Assembly (NCBI GenBank): GCA_001792895.1
Contig: MARA01000006.1
Span: 434,001 to 498,000, forward strand
DNA length: 64,000 nucleotides
Origin: Lentinus brumalis
Taxonomy: Eukaryota > Basidiomycota > Agaricomycetes > Polyporales > Polyporaceae
Reading direction: 5' to 3'
Shown here: piece after piece, positions 1 through 12,010 of the stretch
Layout: each line of letters opens with the position of its first letter
How positions within the stretch are numbered: the first letter of the stretch is position 1
Program-made: the position numbers and the translations under genes
The notes under the pieces: generated by a model
Told to the model about the DNA's origin: nothing
Database searches by the model: none
Seen by the model: only the letters and a program-made list of their open reading frames with translations

Positions 1-228
1 TATGCGCCGCTTGTGCAGCTTCCTCAGCTTCCTGCGGTCGCGCACGATGCACCAGGATACGGCGATGATGAGGTTAAAGGCCACGACCACGACGACGATC
101 CCGGCAATGAGCGACGGATCGAGCGACACGCTCCGCTTTGCAAACGTCTGTACACACGGAATCAGTCTAGACACCGACCAAGCACCACGAGGCATGCTAC
201 TGACATGTGTGCTGCTCGAGGATTGCAT
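1..228 (-). CDS. N-terminal part of a single-pass membrane protein (cut by window edge)
   Basis: Reading the minus strand from an ATG at 228, the frame stays open through base 1 (76 codons). A serine-rich N-terminus of about 35 residues leads to a strongly hydrophobic stretch at about residues 42-63, rich in Val, Ile, Ala and Leu. A very basic juxtamembrane segment (RDRRKLRKLHKRR) follows at once. That is the charge pattern of a type-III or signal-anchor membrane segment with the basic side in the cytosol. The gene is transcribed divergently from eEF3. Function cannot be given because the rest lies to the left of the window. The start could be a few codons downstream (Met12). Confidence 0.55.
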   Translation of the reverse strand, partial: MQSSSSTHVSSMPRGAWSVSRLIPCVQTFAKRSVSLDPSLIAGIVVVVVAFNLIIAVSWCIVRDRRKLRKLHKRRI

Positions 229-1120
229 GGCGACTGGCGAGAGGGAGACAGCGCGGGGCAAGCGTGGGGCAAGCGTGGCGTGTCCGTTACGGGGAGCCCG
301 CTCGGGGAATGAAGGGACGACGCGAGGAAGAGCGTCCGCACTCAGCTCGCGAGGTCCTCATATACCTGGAGACTATCAGCAAAGTGCCACTTGCTATGCT
401 CTGTTAGGAGCCCTGGCAGCAGATGATTCCTATTGCTTACCCACATGGTTGCGTAGGAGGTGACAGTGCGGATAGAGCGATGATTCTCGCAGTTGACGGA
501 TGCTGGGTCGCACCGAGTGAGGCGATGTGCGCGGCTACGATGTGGTACCATGCGACACGGAACCCGGACTGGTCGAGTAGTGCAGTCCCCATGTGTACTT
601 TTGCAGATAACGAGGAGTTGTCGCAAATCGGCTGTTCCAAAGATACTGCGTAGATGTTGTCACTGTGCTCGTTATAAATACCGGCGAGCAGATGGTCGAG
701 GTTGCGCGCGGTCAATGTCGTACACTGCCTACTGCTCGTCTCTTACGTAATGTTTACTGCTGTTTAATCCTCCTGGCTTGGCTTCATTACAACTTCTTAC
801 GGCCGTAAGTAGCGAGTTTTGATAGGCAGGCGAAAGTTCTCACACCTGCCTAATCGGGACTCTGCACAGGCCGATCTCATTTTTCTTCAAACGAGCTTGT
901 CTTCGTCCTTCATCCTCCCGCCTGCGCCCTGCAGCGAGCAAGGCATTCCCCCACGACTGCACTCTTGTATCTAGATCTTGAACGCTCTTAGACTCCCGCG
1001 GCAACATACCACGACCGACCACTGTCTGCACTCTATCGAACCACACAGTAATCGAACGCCTCGCATTCGCATAGATCTTCGCTCTCGGGTTCTACATCTG
1101 TATCACTTGTATCTGCAACT
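229..1120. promoter_or_regulatory. Shared intergenic region between divergent genes
   Basis: Non-coding interval between the minus-strand membrane protein and eEF3. A TATAAATA box sits at 673-680. The last 60 bases before the eEF3 ATG are pyrimidine-rich, as is common for highly expressed fungal genes. No other gene is supported here. Confidence 0.4.
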
Positions 1121-4100
1121 ATGTCTCCTGTCGCCATGTCTGTAGCTTCGGATTCCCACTTCGCACCACTTCTAGATGCGCTTCGCACCGCCCCCACCGG
1201 CCCAGGTGAGTAATATTCGCCGTCTGTCCATGGAGGTACTGGAGCTTTGGTCGATTAGATGCGAAGGCCGCTGCCGACCGTCTCGCTCGGGAGATTCAAA
1301 AGACTGGTCTCGAGTCGCTGAGGTGAGTAATCTACATGGGCCGTGACAAGAACTATGTGGAATGGATGTTGCCCGGACGGCCGGACTTTTCACTGCATTG
1401 CCCTTCGGCCTGTCTCACATTCAGTCCCTACTCAAGGAAGACCGCTGCCAACGGGGACAGGTCCAGAGTGATGCGTGGCGGCACGACGAGCGTTCCCCAA
1501 CAGCTTGTCGTGTCGGGCGTTCGGGTGCTCGTCGGGCAAACAGTGGAAGTCCGGTCGGCGGGCGCGCTTGCACTTCCACTGTGCTCCACTGTTCTCGTAC
1601 ATGGCCGTTATCGTGGGGAGGAGACGATGGAGAGGATTTACGCTGATTGTACGTCCATATAGCGACGCCAACATCATCACAGCACTTCACGGCTATGCCA
1701 CCAACAAAAAGTCCGGGTACGAGCGTGAATCCGCCGCCATCGCCTTCCTGTCCCTGGCCCACACCCTGGGGAGACCGGCGGCGCCGGTCCTACTCCAATC
1801 CTTACCGGTTCTCTTCGATCTCTACATGGACAAGGGAGACGTTGTCCGCAGCGCCGCAACCTCAGCCGTCAAAGGCATCCTCAAACTCTTCCCTCCGGAG
1901 GCAACCGGTACCGTTTTCCGGACGCTGGAGGACATCTTGGACCAGGGCAAATGGCGCACCAAGGTTGGAGTACTCGACGCGATGAGGAGCTTCGTCAGCA
2001 CTGCGAAGGACGCTGTCGCCAACGAGCTCGGTACGACGATCCCTAAGGTGGAGCGCGCCATGCACGATACTAAGGCCGAGGTGCGTCTGAACTGTGAGTT
2101 AGATTGGCAGACCAGAGCTTGACCGTGCACCAGGTGTCTTCGGCTGCTATCAAATGTGCTACCGCATTGTGCACTACACTCGCGAACCCTGATTTGAGCC
2201 CCCACATCCCTACACTCGTCAAGTGCATGTCCAATCCCGATACTGTGCCTCAATGTATCAAGTCGCTGTCTAACACTACTTTCGTCGCCGAAGTTACGGC
2301 ACCCGCTCTCGCCGTTCTCGTGCCCCTTTTGATCCGTGCCCTGAACGATCGTTCGATGGAAGTCCAGCGTCGCACTGTGGTCGTCATCGATAACTTGGTC
2401 AAGCTCGTCCGCGATCAAAATGTAGCAGCGACTTACCTGAGCCCCCTGGTCGACGGCGTGGAAAAGATCGCCAAAGGTGCCGCGTTCCCAGAGGTCCGTC
2501 CCATGCTTCTAGTTTTCTCACTACACGCACTCATCGCTACTTCTTAGGTCCGTGCCTTCGCCGAGACCGCATTGACGACGCTCCAGAAGTCTGGCGCATC
2601 CAAGGATGGTCCTCCTCCTGCCCATCGCGACATTGAAGCCGAAAGGTCCGAAGTCATGTCCACATTGCTCACCTTGCTTCCCGAGGAGCTCGCTATCATC
2701 TCCGCGGGTGCTCCTAATGGTCCGCACGAGCCTCGGCACCCGCTGCTGAAGCAGATTCTCGAGTTCTCCGCCGGCCTCGTCGCGGACCTGGTCCACGCCC
2801 GCAAGTTTGAGGATTCTCAGGCCTGGCAGCGGTGTCTCGGTGGCTTCCTTGACCCCTGGTTCCCCGCAGGCACGACCGACGCCGCAAAGTTTACTGAACG
2901 TGTCCGTGCGCATTTCCTCGCGGTCGACGAAGCGAAGCATGGACTCGTTTCGAACGGTTCCTCGGAGGAAGGAGAGCTTCTCTGTGACACCCTCTTCTCC
3001 CTTGCGTACGGAGCCTTGTTACTGCTTTCCCACACACGCTTGCGCCTCTTCCGCGGGCGCAGGTACGGTATCCTGGGTACCAACGGCTCCGGCAAGTCCA
3101 CGCTCATGCGGCAGCTGCGTGACGGGAAGGTCGAGAATTTCCCACCACAAGACCAACTCCGCTGTGTGATGGTGGAGCACTCACTCCAGGGCGAGGACAC
3201 GTCCGTTTCGGTTCTGGACTTCGTTGCTTCGGACAAGGCCCTCGCGCACGTGCCGCGGTCCAAGATCAGGGAGCAGCTCCTTGAAGTCGGCTTCGATGAT
3301 GCCCGACAGGCGGATGTCGTCGGCGGCTTGTCCGGAGGCTGGAAGATGAAGCTCGAACTTGCTAGGGCGATGCTCTACAACGCGGACCTTTTGCTGTTGG
3401 ATGAGGTATGCAGCCGTCGTTCTTTCAGGGACTTCTATGCTGATAACATCACTTTGCACAGCCTACTAACCACGTATGTCGCGTGTCGTCAGACTAATTG
3501 TGATGGTCGACTAACATCCCGGTGTAGTTGGACCGTGCATCCGTGAAGTGGCTGGAGGAGTACCTCATCTCGCAGAAGAACATCACCTGCCTAATCATCA
3601 GTCACGACTCCGGGTACGTTCAGTGCGATACGTCTGTACTAACGACGGAAGCTGATGGTCGTCTGTTATAGATTCCTAGACAACGTGACGACAGATATAA
3701 TTCACTATGAGAGCAAGAAGGTTTGTGTCGACCGCATGACAAGAGAATGTAGGCACTGATCTTCAATGTTCATAGCTCGTGTACTATCCCGGCAACTTGT
3801 CGACATTCGTGGCAAAGCATCCGGAAGCGAAGTCATACTATACCCTCGCAGCGACATCAGTCAAGTTTTCGTTCCCGCCACCGGGTTCCTTGATGGGCGT
3901 TCGCAGCAACACCCGTGCGATCCTGAAGATGACAAACTGTACCTTCACGTATCCCGGTCGACCGAAGCCCAGTCTCTTCAACGTCAGCTGCGCGCTGTCC
4001 TTGTCAAGGTGCGTCCCTCCACGTTATCCCTCCCGCCGGCGGCGGTGATATTAACCTGGGAACCTCCGGTGTAGTCGGGTCGGTATCATAGGCCCTAACG

Positions 4101-5742
4101 GTGCTGGGAAGTCCACACTTATCAAGATTTTGACTGTGCGTAACATCGGTCACTATGTCGTACACAGCATTGAAGGTTATGTCCATGTTACAGGGAGAGA
4201 CGGAGCCTCAGGAGGGCACAGTCTACAAGCACCCCGCGCTGCGTATTGGATACGTCTCACAGCATGCTACTCATCATATCGGTAAATACTTGCCCCCGCC
4301 GGAAGTAGTTATCACGACTGAAGATCATGATCTCTCATAGAACGCCACCTCGAGAAGACGCCGATCCAGTACATCCAATGGCGCTTCCAGGATGGACACG
4401 ACCGTGCGTATAACCCGTCCGCAAATATGTGCACTCTGTGCTGATCGCCCTCACCATCAGGTGAAATCCTGGAGAAGGCTACCCGTGTTCTCACGGATGA
4501 GGACAAGGCGCTCCTTGAGACAGACTTCGTCGGGAAGAATGGACAGCGGCGCAAGCTCGAGGTTGGTTTCATGTCGATCAAATCCCGATATCCCTGCATG
4601 TACTGACCGCTGCCTGCCCTTCATTCCTTCTCATAGTTGATCATGGGTCGCCAAAAGTTGAAGAAGTCGTTCCAGTACGAGATCAAATGGAGAGGTGAGC
4701 GGGGAATGATTATGCGCGTTCGCAGCGACTCACGCGATCCTGACTCTCATCACCGACAGGCTATGATCACAAGTTCAATACTTGGATTCCCCGTGAAGAG
4801 CTCCTTTCCAAGGGGTTCGGGAAGCTTGTCCAGCAATTCGACGATCTCGAGTCTTCACGAGAAGGTGCCGGTCAGCGTGACACGTCAGCACATATTGTTC
4901 GCAAGCATCTGGAAGATATCGGATTGGATGGTGACATTGCGCAGTACAACGAGATCGCGGGCTTGTCCGGAGGTTCGTTCTTTATTAGCTTTGTCTTCCA
5001 CGTTAAACTTACATCCGCCATGCATCACAGGCCAGAAGATCAAGCTTGTAATTGCAGCCTGTCTCTGGAACAACCCTCAGGTACGTCACCGTAGTACCAA
5101 GAGTGTAGCTACAGCATATGCTAACTTCGCCTTTTGCATCCTTCGTGCTACAGATCTGCGTGCTTGATGAGCCCAGCAACTTCTTGGATCGCGAAGCGCT
5201 TGGTGGCTTGGCCGTTGCCATCCAAAACTGGGCCGGCGCAGTCGTACGTGATATCTTCCACGACTTATCTAGAGGCCAATCGTTGCTCACGCATCCCTTC
5301 ACTCGCAGGTGATCATTTCCCACAACGAAGAGTTCGTAACGGCACTCTGTAAGTACCCTGCTTCTGTACACGGGGGCATTCGTCTCACTCTGGCGGTGCT
5401 CGCACAGGTCCCGAGATTTGGCACATCGACCAGGGCCGTTTGACCCACAAGGGGAAGATCGCAGTCGTTGAGGACGCCCTTGCAGTCAAGTCGCCGAAGG
5501 GCAGCGGCAGCAACACGCCTGCGCTCTCGCGCACGCAGACCCCCGCAGCGTCGACCAATGCCACGCCTGCGGGCAGTGGTACGGAAGGCAAGGCGAACGG
5601 CACCGCCACGCCGCCCGTCAAGAAGAAGAAGAAGATGACCCGCAACCAGCAGAAGGCTCAGGAGGAGCGGCGGCGCGTCCGCAAGCTCAACTGGCTGGCG
5701 TTCGGCGGTCCTAGGCCCGAGGACACGGACAGCGATGCATGA
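1121..5742 (+). CDS. TEF3: Translation elongation factor 3 (eEF3), ABC-F type ATPase, 19 exons
   Basis: Fungal eEF3 is a ribosome-bound ATPase that helps release deacylated tRNA from the E site during elongation. A consistent model has exons 1121-1205, 1259-1322, 1663-2080, 2134-2493, 2548-3405, 3462-3473, 3528-3613, 3672-3720, 3776-4008, 4075-4135, 4194-4281, 4341-4403, 4461-4561, 4637-4694, 4760-4972, 5031-5080, 5154-5243, 5309-5348 and 5408-5742. It gives 1087 residues, close to the family length. The N-terminal third is HEAT-repeat-like. ABC1 has Walker A GTNGSGKST, signature LSGGW and Walker B LLLDEPTNHLD. ABC2 has Walker A GPNGAGKST, a chromodomain-like insert (YEIKWRGYDHKFNTW), signature LSGGQK and LDEPSNFLD. 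The C-terminus is Lys/Arg-rich (KKKKK at about 5621-5635), matching the ribosome-binding tail. All phases agree. Intron 2 is unusually long (340 nt) and exon 6 is only 12 nt. Confidence 0.96.
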
Positions 5743-6870
5743 GCGCGAGCACGGTTCGGCGGCTCTTAGCTACTCTCTCGAGTCTCTCCTCTCCTATTTG
5801 TGTTGTCAGCTGCCTCGCGCCAGGGTACCTTAGAGTCTTAGACTGCGGTGGGCGCACTAGTAGATCGTTTTGTTCGCATGTTCCTTACAGCGGTTAATGC
5901 ACGTATCCTTATGTTCGGGTACTTCGAGCGGGCGACACGACGTACTTGACATGCCTCCAGGGTGCAAGCTTGGACGATTGGGAGGTTCGACTGTGAACAC
6001 GAGCGCGGCTTCGGGACGATATGCACAGGAAGGGATGTTCATTGCCAGAATGAAGATTGTGTTGTAGTTAGCTGCGCAGCCAGTGCGGGGATGTACGTAT
6101 GCGGGAGTATTGTTCTACTAACGACAGTGCTGGGTAGGGTTCCTACTACGGTGTAGTGAGTGAGGTAAGGTGAGAGTATCGGGGGAGATTTAAGGTGAGA
6201 TGCTAGGATGCGAATGCAAGATGGAGGATGGGGATGCAGAGATGGTACAGTGGTGTGAGGTCCAGAGTAGTCCGCAGGATGGTGTTCTAGTACAGTGCAG
6301 TGCTTTCTAAGGAGTGTGATGTGTATGCAAGGATAGTACAGGTTGGGAGGAGGCCGCGAGCGTGCGATGATGACCGGAGCGTCACGGTCGGAGACGGTAG
6401 ATATATGATACAAAGCCCAGAGGCTGGAGGACTTGGAACCCGGATGTGTGGATAAATAGGAGTGAGTGAATGCAGGCGATGCCGTGTGAGAGAGCGTGAG
6501 GATGCGAATGACGGTGCTGTGCGATGCGTAATGAGGGGACTGGAGAGTGCGTGCGGTGATAAATAGTGCTAATGTCACAGTGAGCGAATACGGTGGCCAA
6601 GGATGCAGTGGAGTGGTCAGATAAATAAGAAAGCAACAGGGCCAGTTGAGTATCCAATGAAACAAACATCCAGGCCAAAAGGGGAGGATGAAGAACACAA
6701 TGGATGAACAATGCGTAGTGTACAGTGCAGTGCGAGGATAGCGAATAAATAACAAATATCAATAGCGTGCGGCGAGTGAGATAGTGAGGAAATAGGATAG
6801 CTTGTATCGTCATACTTATGAGGGTGGCCCTGGTCGCGACGCGTCGAATAGCGTGTAGGGCGCGTTTCGC
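5743..6870. other. 3' regions of eEF3 and of the zinc-finger gene; no gene seen
   Basis: Convergent 3' ends of eEF3 (plus) and the zinc-finger gene (minus). From about 6150 to 6815 the plus strand is strongly purine-rich (many GAG, GTG and GGATG words), so a minus-strand transcript tail would be C/T-rich. A 238-codon open frame on the minus strand (6039-6755) follows from this skew and shows no protein-like features. Confidence 0.5.
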
Positions 6871-7671
6871 TTAGGACCGACGGGAGTTGGGTGACGACTC
6901 GGAGGAAGGGTACTCCTCTTCTGCGCTCTCGCCTTCCTCTTCGAGATCGCCGCCCTGGGCTTCCGATCCACGCGTGTGCACCCGCGCATGCCGGCGCATG
7001 TTGCTCTGGACACTGAAGCTACGGCCACAGCCTTCGTACGGACATGTGAATGCTGTCGCGCCCGTCAAATCATCACCGTTAGCGCGCCGCGCAGTGTGAA
7101 ATCAGTGCACAATACTCACGTTTTTCCCCCGTGTGAGTATTCAAGTGAATCTGCAATGCAAACTGTCGCGTTAGATGAAACACGCCCACCGCGACTTGCA
7201 GAGCGGAAGAAACCGTGAGCGCACCTTCAAGCTACTGGGCCGAGTAAACCCTTTGCCGCAGTAGTTACACTCGTAACGTGAGGAAGAACTCCGATCAGCG
7301 CCTGCCCCCTCCATGCCGGGGTACGGCTGCTGCTGCATCGACGGCCCGACATGCGACATGACCTGGGAGCCAGCATACGGATAACTCCCAGTCGGGATGG
7401 GATTGCGTGGGTGATGGGCATACTGAGGAGGAGGATATCCGCGGGGATAGCTTTGCACGGAGGCATGCGGCGGCACGTTTTGCGCGTACGCAGGATAGGC
7501 AGAAGGGTCGGACGCGCCCCGAGGGTGCTGGGAAGGAGCAGGCTGCCCCGTCATGTCGGGATAACCGGGATAAGAGCGTGGAGTTCCCTGGGCATGGGGA
7601 TACGGGACGGGAGACGATGCGCCGCGCGACATGTAACGAGGATCCTCTTCGGCCAATGTCCGACGACCCAT
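6871..7671 (-). CDS. C2H2 zinc-finger protein (two fingers), putative transcription factor
   Basis: Three exons on the minus strand: 7671-7225, 7150-7120 and 7052-6871, giving 219 residues with matching phases. About 120 residues of Pro/Tyr/Ser/Gln-rich low-complexity sequence precede a first finger (CNYCGKGFTRPSSLKIHLNTH), a classical linker HTGEKPF and a second finger (CPYEGCGRSFSVQSNMRRHARVH). A short acidic Glu/Ser tail ends the protein. Tandem C2H2 fingers with a TGEKP linker indicate sequence-specific DNA binding in the nucleus. Splice junctions fall inside finger 1 and in the linker. The start Met was chosen because the Pro/Tyr-rich frame opens there. An upstream non-coding exon is possible. 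It resembles the second zinc-finger gene at 57876-58711 in architecture. Confidence 0.85.
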
Positions 7672-9415
7672 ATGAGGGGACGACGACTGCCGGGTCTGGT
7701 GTGGCGGGACAGACCGGGCTAGTTCAGCTGTAATGGTATATATCGTCAGAACAGGCTTCGGAGAGGGCAGAGCTGCGGACAGGACTCACATCCAAAAATC
7801 TGTCGAATGGGGGGTAGCGTCGGCCGCTGCTCGCCTCGTCCGGCGGGGTCACTTGAAGAGGAAGAGGAAGAGAACGGACGAGGAGGCATGGCACGAACGC
7901 TACAAGGGAGAGGAGGGAAATGGAGCAGACGGGCGAGGATCTGAGGGGTGAAGTATCCGGAACCATCGAGACCAGCATTGTGCTATATACTCCTCGGACG
8001 ACGAACAGTTACGCAAAGGCAGCCACACCCAAGCGAACGGATCCTGTTGCGCACCGCGGGTCTCGATCGGGGATTGAATCTGGGAACCTGGATGGATGCT
8101 GTAGTGATTCCCTGTAGACCCATTGCAACTGCGCGGAGGCGGTCTCCATGTATCCGTGAGGGCGTCGACAACGGTCGTGATGACAGTCGTGAACGTACAG
8201 ACGTCCGGAGCAGGATGCCGAGCAGGTTGAGAGAACAGCACTGTCCCCGCTGGCGAGGCCGAGGCTAGACGAGCGGAGGGTCGTTTGAGCTTTGAGCGCA
8301 GACCGGCTAATTGACCGCGAGTTGTTTCCTCGAGGCAGACCTGGGGAATGATCTAGGGATGTCAATGGGCGGCGGACTCGGATTGACGCGTCTGTGCGCC
8401 TAATTCATTGCGAGCGATCTGAGATCGAGGACTGAGAGCCTTCACTGGCGGAATCAGGGATCAGAGCAAGCAGTACGATGGTCACCGTGCACGTACATCG
8501 GTCCTGATGGCGAAATGGTGGGTTTGTCGCGTCGTCACCCACGCCGCGGGCATGCGCAGTTGCTGCTCGTCGACAGTCAGTGTCACCGTGCACGTGGAAC
8601 TAGTACTGATCGCCCAACCACGTCGCGAAGCTTAACCTTGCAAGTCGACCTTCTTGCGATCCACTCAATCTGTTCACACTCGCATGCACGACGACAGGCC
8701 GCAAACCGCACCAGGTAGCAGGTAAGGCGCTCATCATCCCCATCCGTTTCACGTTCAGAAACGCCTGTAGGGAGCACTGAGGAAACACGACCCAGTCCCA
8801 GTGTTGGTGACGACGAAGGCAGCATAGAATTCGGTGCGGTACAACCTTTCAGCATCGGGTGGGCACAGTAATGACGCACACGATGCGGAAAAGCGTGTGC
8901 TGCGGCCTTAGGATCCGAAGAGTCGAGTGACCCCAGACTATCGTGAGGATCTATTCGGTCCTCTGACGTTTGCCGGTTGCTGCTATGACAATGGTGTCCG
9001 TCTGAGCCCGTGTTGCGTTTGCATCATGTAGAGCTCTTGAATATATTGATCATCAGCATGTGAGGGACAACTTGGTGTACGCCGTTGACCTCCCGTTATG
9101 CAGATCGGCAGTGACTACACAGATACGCACCTTAAAACATTGCGACACACACGGTCTCTTCGAAGTACTTGCATCACGGCAGAACATGGCGAGGAGGAGC
9201 AAAGGAAGACGATGGTGAGCGTCGAGGCACAAGGTTAGACGCTTGAACCCGGACCGAGGTGGCGGCCCGAGCCTGGGCGACGCGAACTTGCTCTTGACTC
9301 GCTACCACCAGCAGCTTCGTCTCCTCCGTCTGCGCTGCTTGTCCTGGTCCGTGCTCGCTGCAGAACTTGGCAAAGAAGAGCAGAACATTTGCGTCAGATC
9401 TTGGCACCGCCTTCA
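7672..9415. other. Intergenic; no gene recognised
   Basis: Open frames here are short, overlap on both strands and show no motif. The first few hundred bases are probably the 5' flank and leader of the minus-strand zinc-finger gene. The last part is the promoter of the BolA gene. I see no tRNA, repeat or mobile element. Confidence 0.4.
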
Positions 9416-10098
9416 ATGCTTGCCACGCGACGACTGGCCATCGCTGTCGTTCGAAACCGTCCATCCAGATTCAATATCATGGCGACCATGTCCACCGCTG
9501 CCAAAGATCCCAGGGAATCGTCTCCGGTAGGGCCCATCGAGCAGTCAATCAGGGCAAAGGTACGCAGCCGTCAGCCAATCGTGACCCGAGCTTGGGCATG
9601 CACGCCCGATGCTTGTTGGCGTTACCGCATCCATTTCTACCCACTCTCCCGCTGATCCTGTCACTCGTGCAGCTTACCGAGCTCCTGCGACCCTCGCAGC
9701 TGGAAATTACCAATGACTCGTGGCAACACAGACATCATGCTCCCATGCGAGCTGCTGGCGGCGGTAACGGCGAGACTCGTGCGTACTTCCCTCGCTACCT
9801 CCCCAAAATTCCGTGCCGCATCCGCGTCCTCAAACTTGCTGCGCTCGCAGACTTTTCGGTACATGTGGTATCAGAGCAGTTTCAAGGCAAGGTAATATGG
9901 TCGTACGGGGGATTATTGCACGCAGGACAACTGACGACTTGTTATTGTTGGGTTCTGACACACTCAACAATTTAGAATACCATGCAGCGGCATCGCATGA
10001 TCTACGCCGCTCTCTCCGACGAGTTCGCAGCAGGACTCCACGCTCTCTCCTTGAAGACGAAGGCGCCGACCGAGGTGCAGCCCGCAGCACAGACATAG
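9416..10098 (+). CDS. BolA-like protein with mitochondrial presequence
   Basis: Four exons (9416-9559, 9673-9778, 9851-9891, 9976-10098) give 137 residues with all phases consistent. BolA-family proteins partner with monothiol glutaredoxins in iron-sulfur cluster trafficking or iron sensing. The conserved core is present: P-I-E-Q-S-I-R-A-K-L helix, S-W-Q-H-R-H-H-A motif, GNGETHFSVHVVSEQFQGK, then RHRMIYAAL and the terminal G-L-H-A-L-S-L-K-T. The first 24 residues (MLATRRLAIAVVRNRPSRFN) are basic, hydroxylated and free of acidic residues, which suggests import into mitochondria (Bol1/Bol3-like). Two in-frame ATGs at residues 25 and 28 could start a cytosolic form. An upstream in-frame ATG at 9389 exists but looks less like a presequence. 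Confidence 0.9.
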
Positions 10099-12010
10099 CT
10101 TGTAACAGCACAGTGCGACTATACATCATCTTGCACAGTCCTCTATGTGCTGTGCGATCCATGCTTTTAGGACAACGATGAACTGTTGTTAATCCCGCTT
10201 GACATGTTTCAACACTGCACGGCCAACCGATACGATACTGCACCCGACCGAACCTCTCGCAATGCTTGGACGTGGCCGCAAATTCCCACAGCTCTCACCT
10301 GTGCCCGTGCGTTCTTTGCTAACGTCGGGTGCTCTTTGGAGGCAATCTCCTCGGATGCGGTTCCATGAAGGCGATTGGAGGACAGAACGGTGCGGCAGTC
10401 GTCAACTCCCATTTGTACCTTATGCAGCAAAAGTGCTCTTATTGCAGACACTACTGTTGTACCATCGTCTTCAAGACAAAGAATTGGGACCTTCCAGCCA
10501 GGTATGTCTCGGCGTCCACCCACAATCTTCTATGCAAACTTTGCAAAGGGCACTGAGCTCGCTTATCACTACTTTCAGGATCGTATGGCTCCCAACGTCA
10601 CCATTGCTAATTGTCGATCAGCTCGGGGGTGTGACCCAGACGCATTCTTCGGAGGGCGCATCAAGTGTGGCAAAACGTCCACCCTATGCCCAACCTCTAC
10701 AACCCACGAACACCTCGGACGTTAGTTGCGTTCAAGCCTCGTATCATTGCAAAGCCCTTGAGTGTGTCCAAGGGTGCCCTCAGCGGCCTGGTCGCATCCG
10801 CGGGTGAGCTACCATCATTCCATACCATTCTGCAATCACCGTCTGTACAGTATCGCGTGGGTCTTGCCTCCACGACGGTGTGTTCAGGATGTGCGCCCAT
10901 GCCGCGCTCACCACATCTGGTCGTCTATCATCGGTGTTGGACGACTGCTTCTCCGGCTACGCCCTCCTCCGTCCTCGACCCTGTCTATCCCTATGCGTAA
11001 CTCCTACTCACCCCTATTAGACCATCATTCCCCGAGGCCGCCTGGCCCAGCAGTACTGCTCTCCAATTCCGCAACCCGCAACTGGGGGCTTTGCGCGCTG
11101 GCGGTGCGCTGAAACGACCGCTCTCACACAGGGTCCCTGCGGCGAAGCCGTTCGGTGCGTCTTGGCGATTGTTAAGAGCGGACAGGCTGGAATATGATGC
11201 TTTGAAATTCCAAGTTGTCAACGTGGTTCATTGTTCAGTTTGAATGCTGCTGTGCGCACACCGCGCACTTCGGTGTACAAACTTCTACCGATTGGGCGGA
11301 GCGTCTGAACCGTGCATTGTAAGTTGCGGCGAGCCGCGACACAGCGAATCGAAGGATCATCGAGTGCGGTGGCGGAGCGAGTTGCCTTGCCATACCGCCG
11401 GCTGGATCGGACAGAAGGTTGGGTTAACCACCATCAGTTCGCATAAGTGCTCCGTCACAGATAGCATCGGGGAATTCCTGGGAACTTCCGCCGCGACGCT
11501 TCCTCCTGCTTAGACGTTTATAAAGTAATACTGCGCTAACTGGATCTTTCTGTACAGCCACGATAACTGCGCTCCTTGCACCAGGTGGTGCAAATAGCTT
11601 TGCGCTCTCCCCACTTGGGCGGATACTATTACTCACGAACAAAATGAGAACGTAGCGACACGACTGAACTGTAACAGTGGCATCTAGCCATAGCATGCCC
11701 TTCTCCGTGCGTCTACTGATCGATGGTGCCGGTAACCATCAAGAATCGCTATCGATGGCGACGCAACAGCCCGCACGCTCGAGGTTTTGCTTCCCGTCCA
11801 TCACCGACCAAGTACTTAGGTACAGCTTTTCGACGCTGCATTGGAGCAGCGAGGGCGGTAAAGTGTAGTCCCACTGCTCTTCATTTAGTTTGGCCTAATG
11901 AAAGACTCTCGCCAGCATTATTGAACCCATCAACTTGAAGATTGTCAAGCCAGAGCGTCGATTGCATCCTGATTTCGTTGCATACAGTATTCACTGAGCA
12001 AACACCTATC
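10099..12010. other. Intergenic; no supported gene
   Basis: A 202-codon frame (10199-10807) and several shorter ones are present on both strands, but none shows a domain, consistent splice structure or protein-like composition. The final part before 12011 should contain the promoter of the first glycosyltransferase. Confidence 0.4.

Noticed and set aside
6039..6755. 238-codon open frame on the minus strand
   Set aside because: It lies in skewed, repetitive 3' sequence. Its composition (Ser/His/Leu/Tyr runs) follows from the C/T bias and no motif is present.
10199..10807. 202-codon open frame on the plus strand
   Set aside because: No domain, no splice partner, and competing frames of similar length on both strands.
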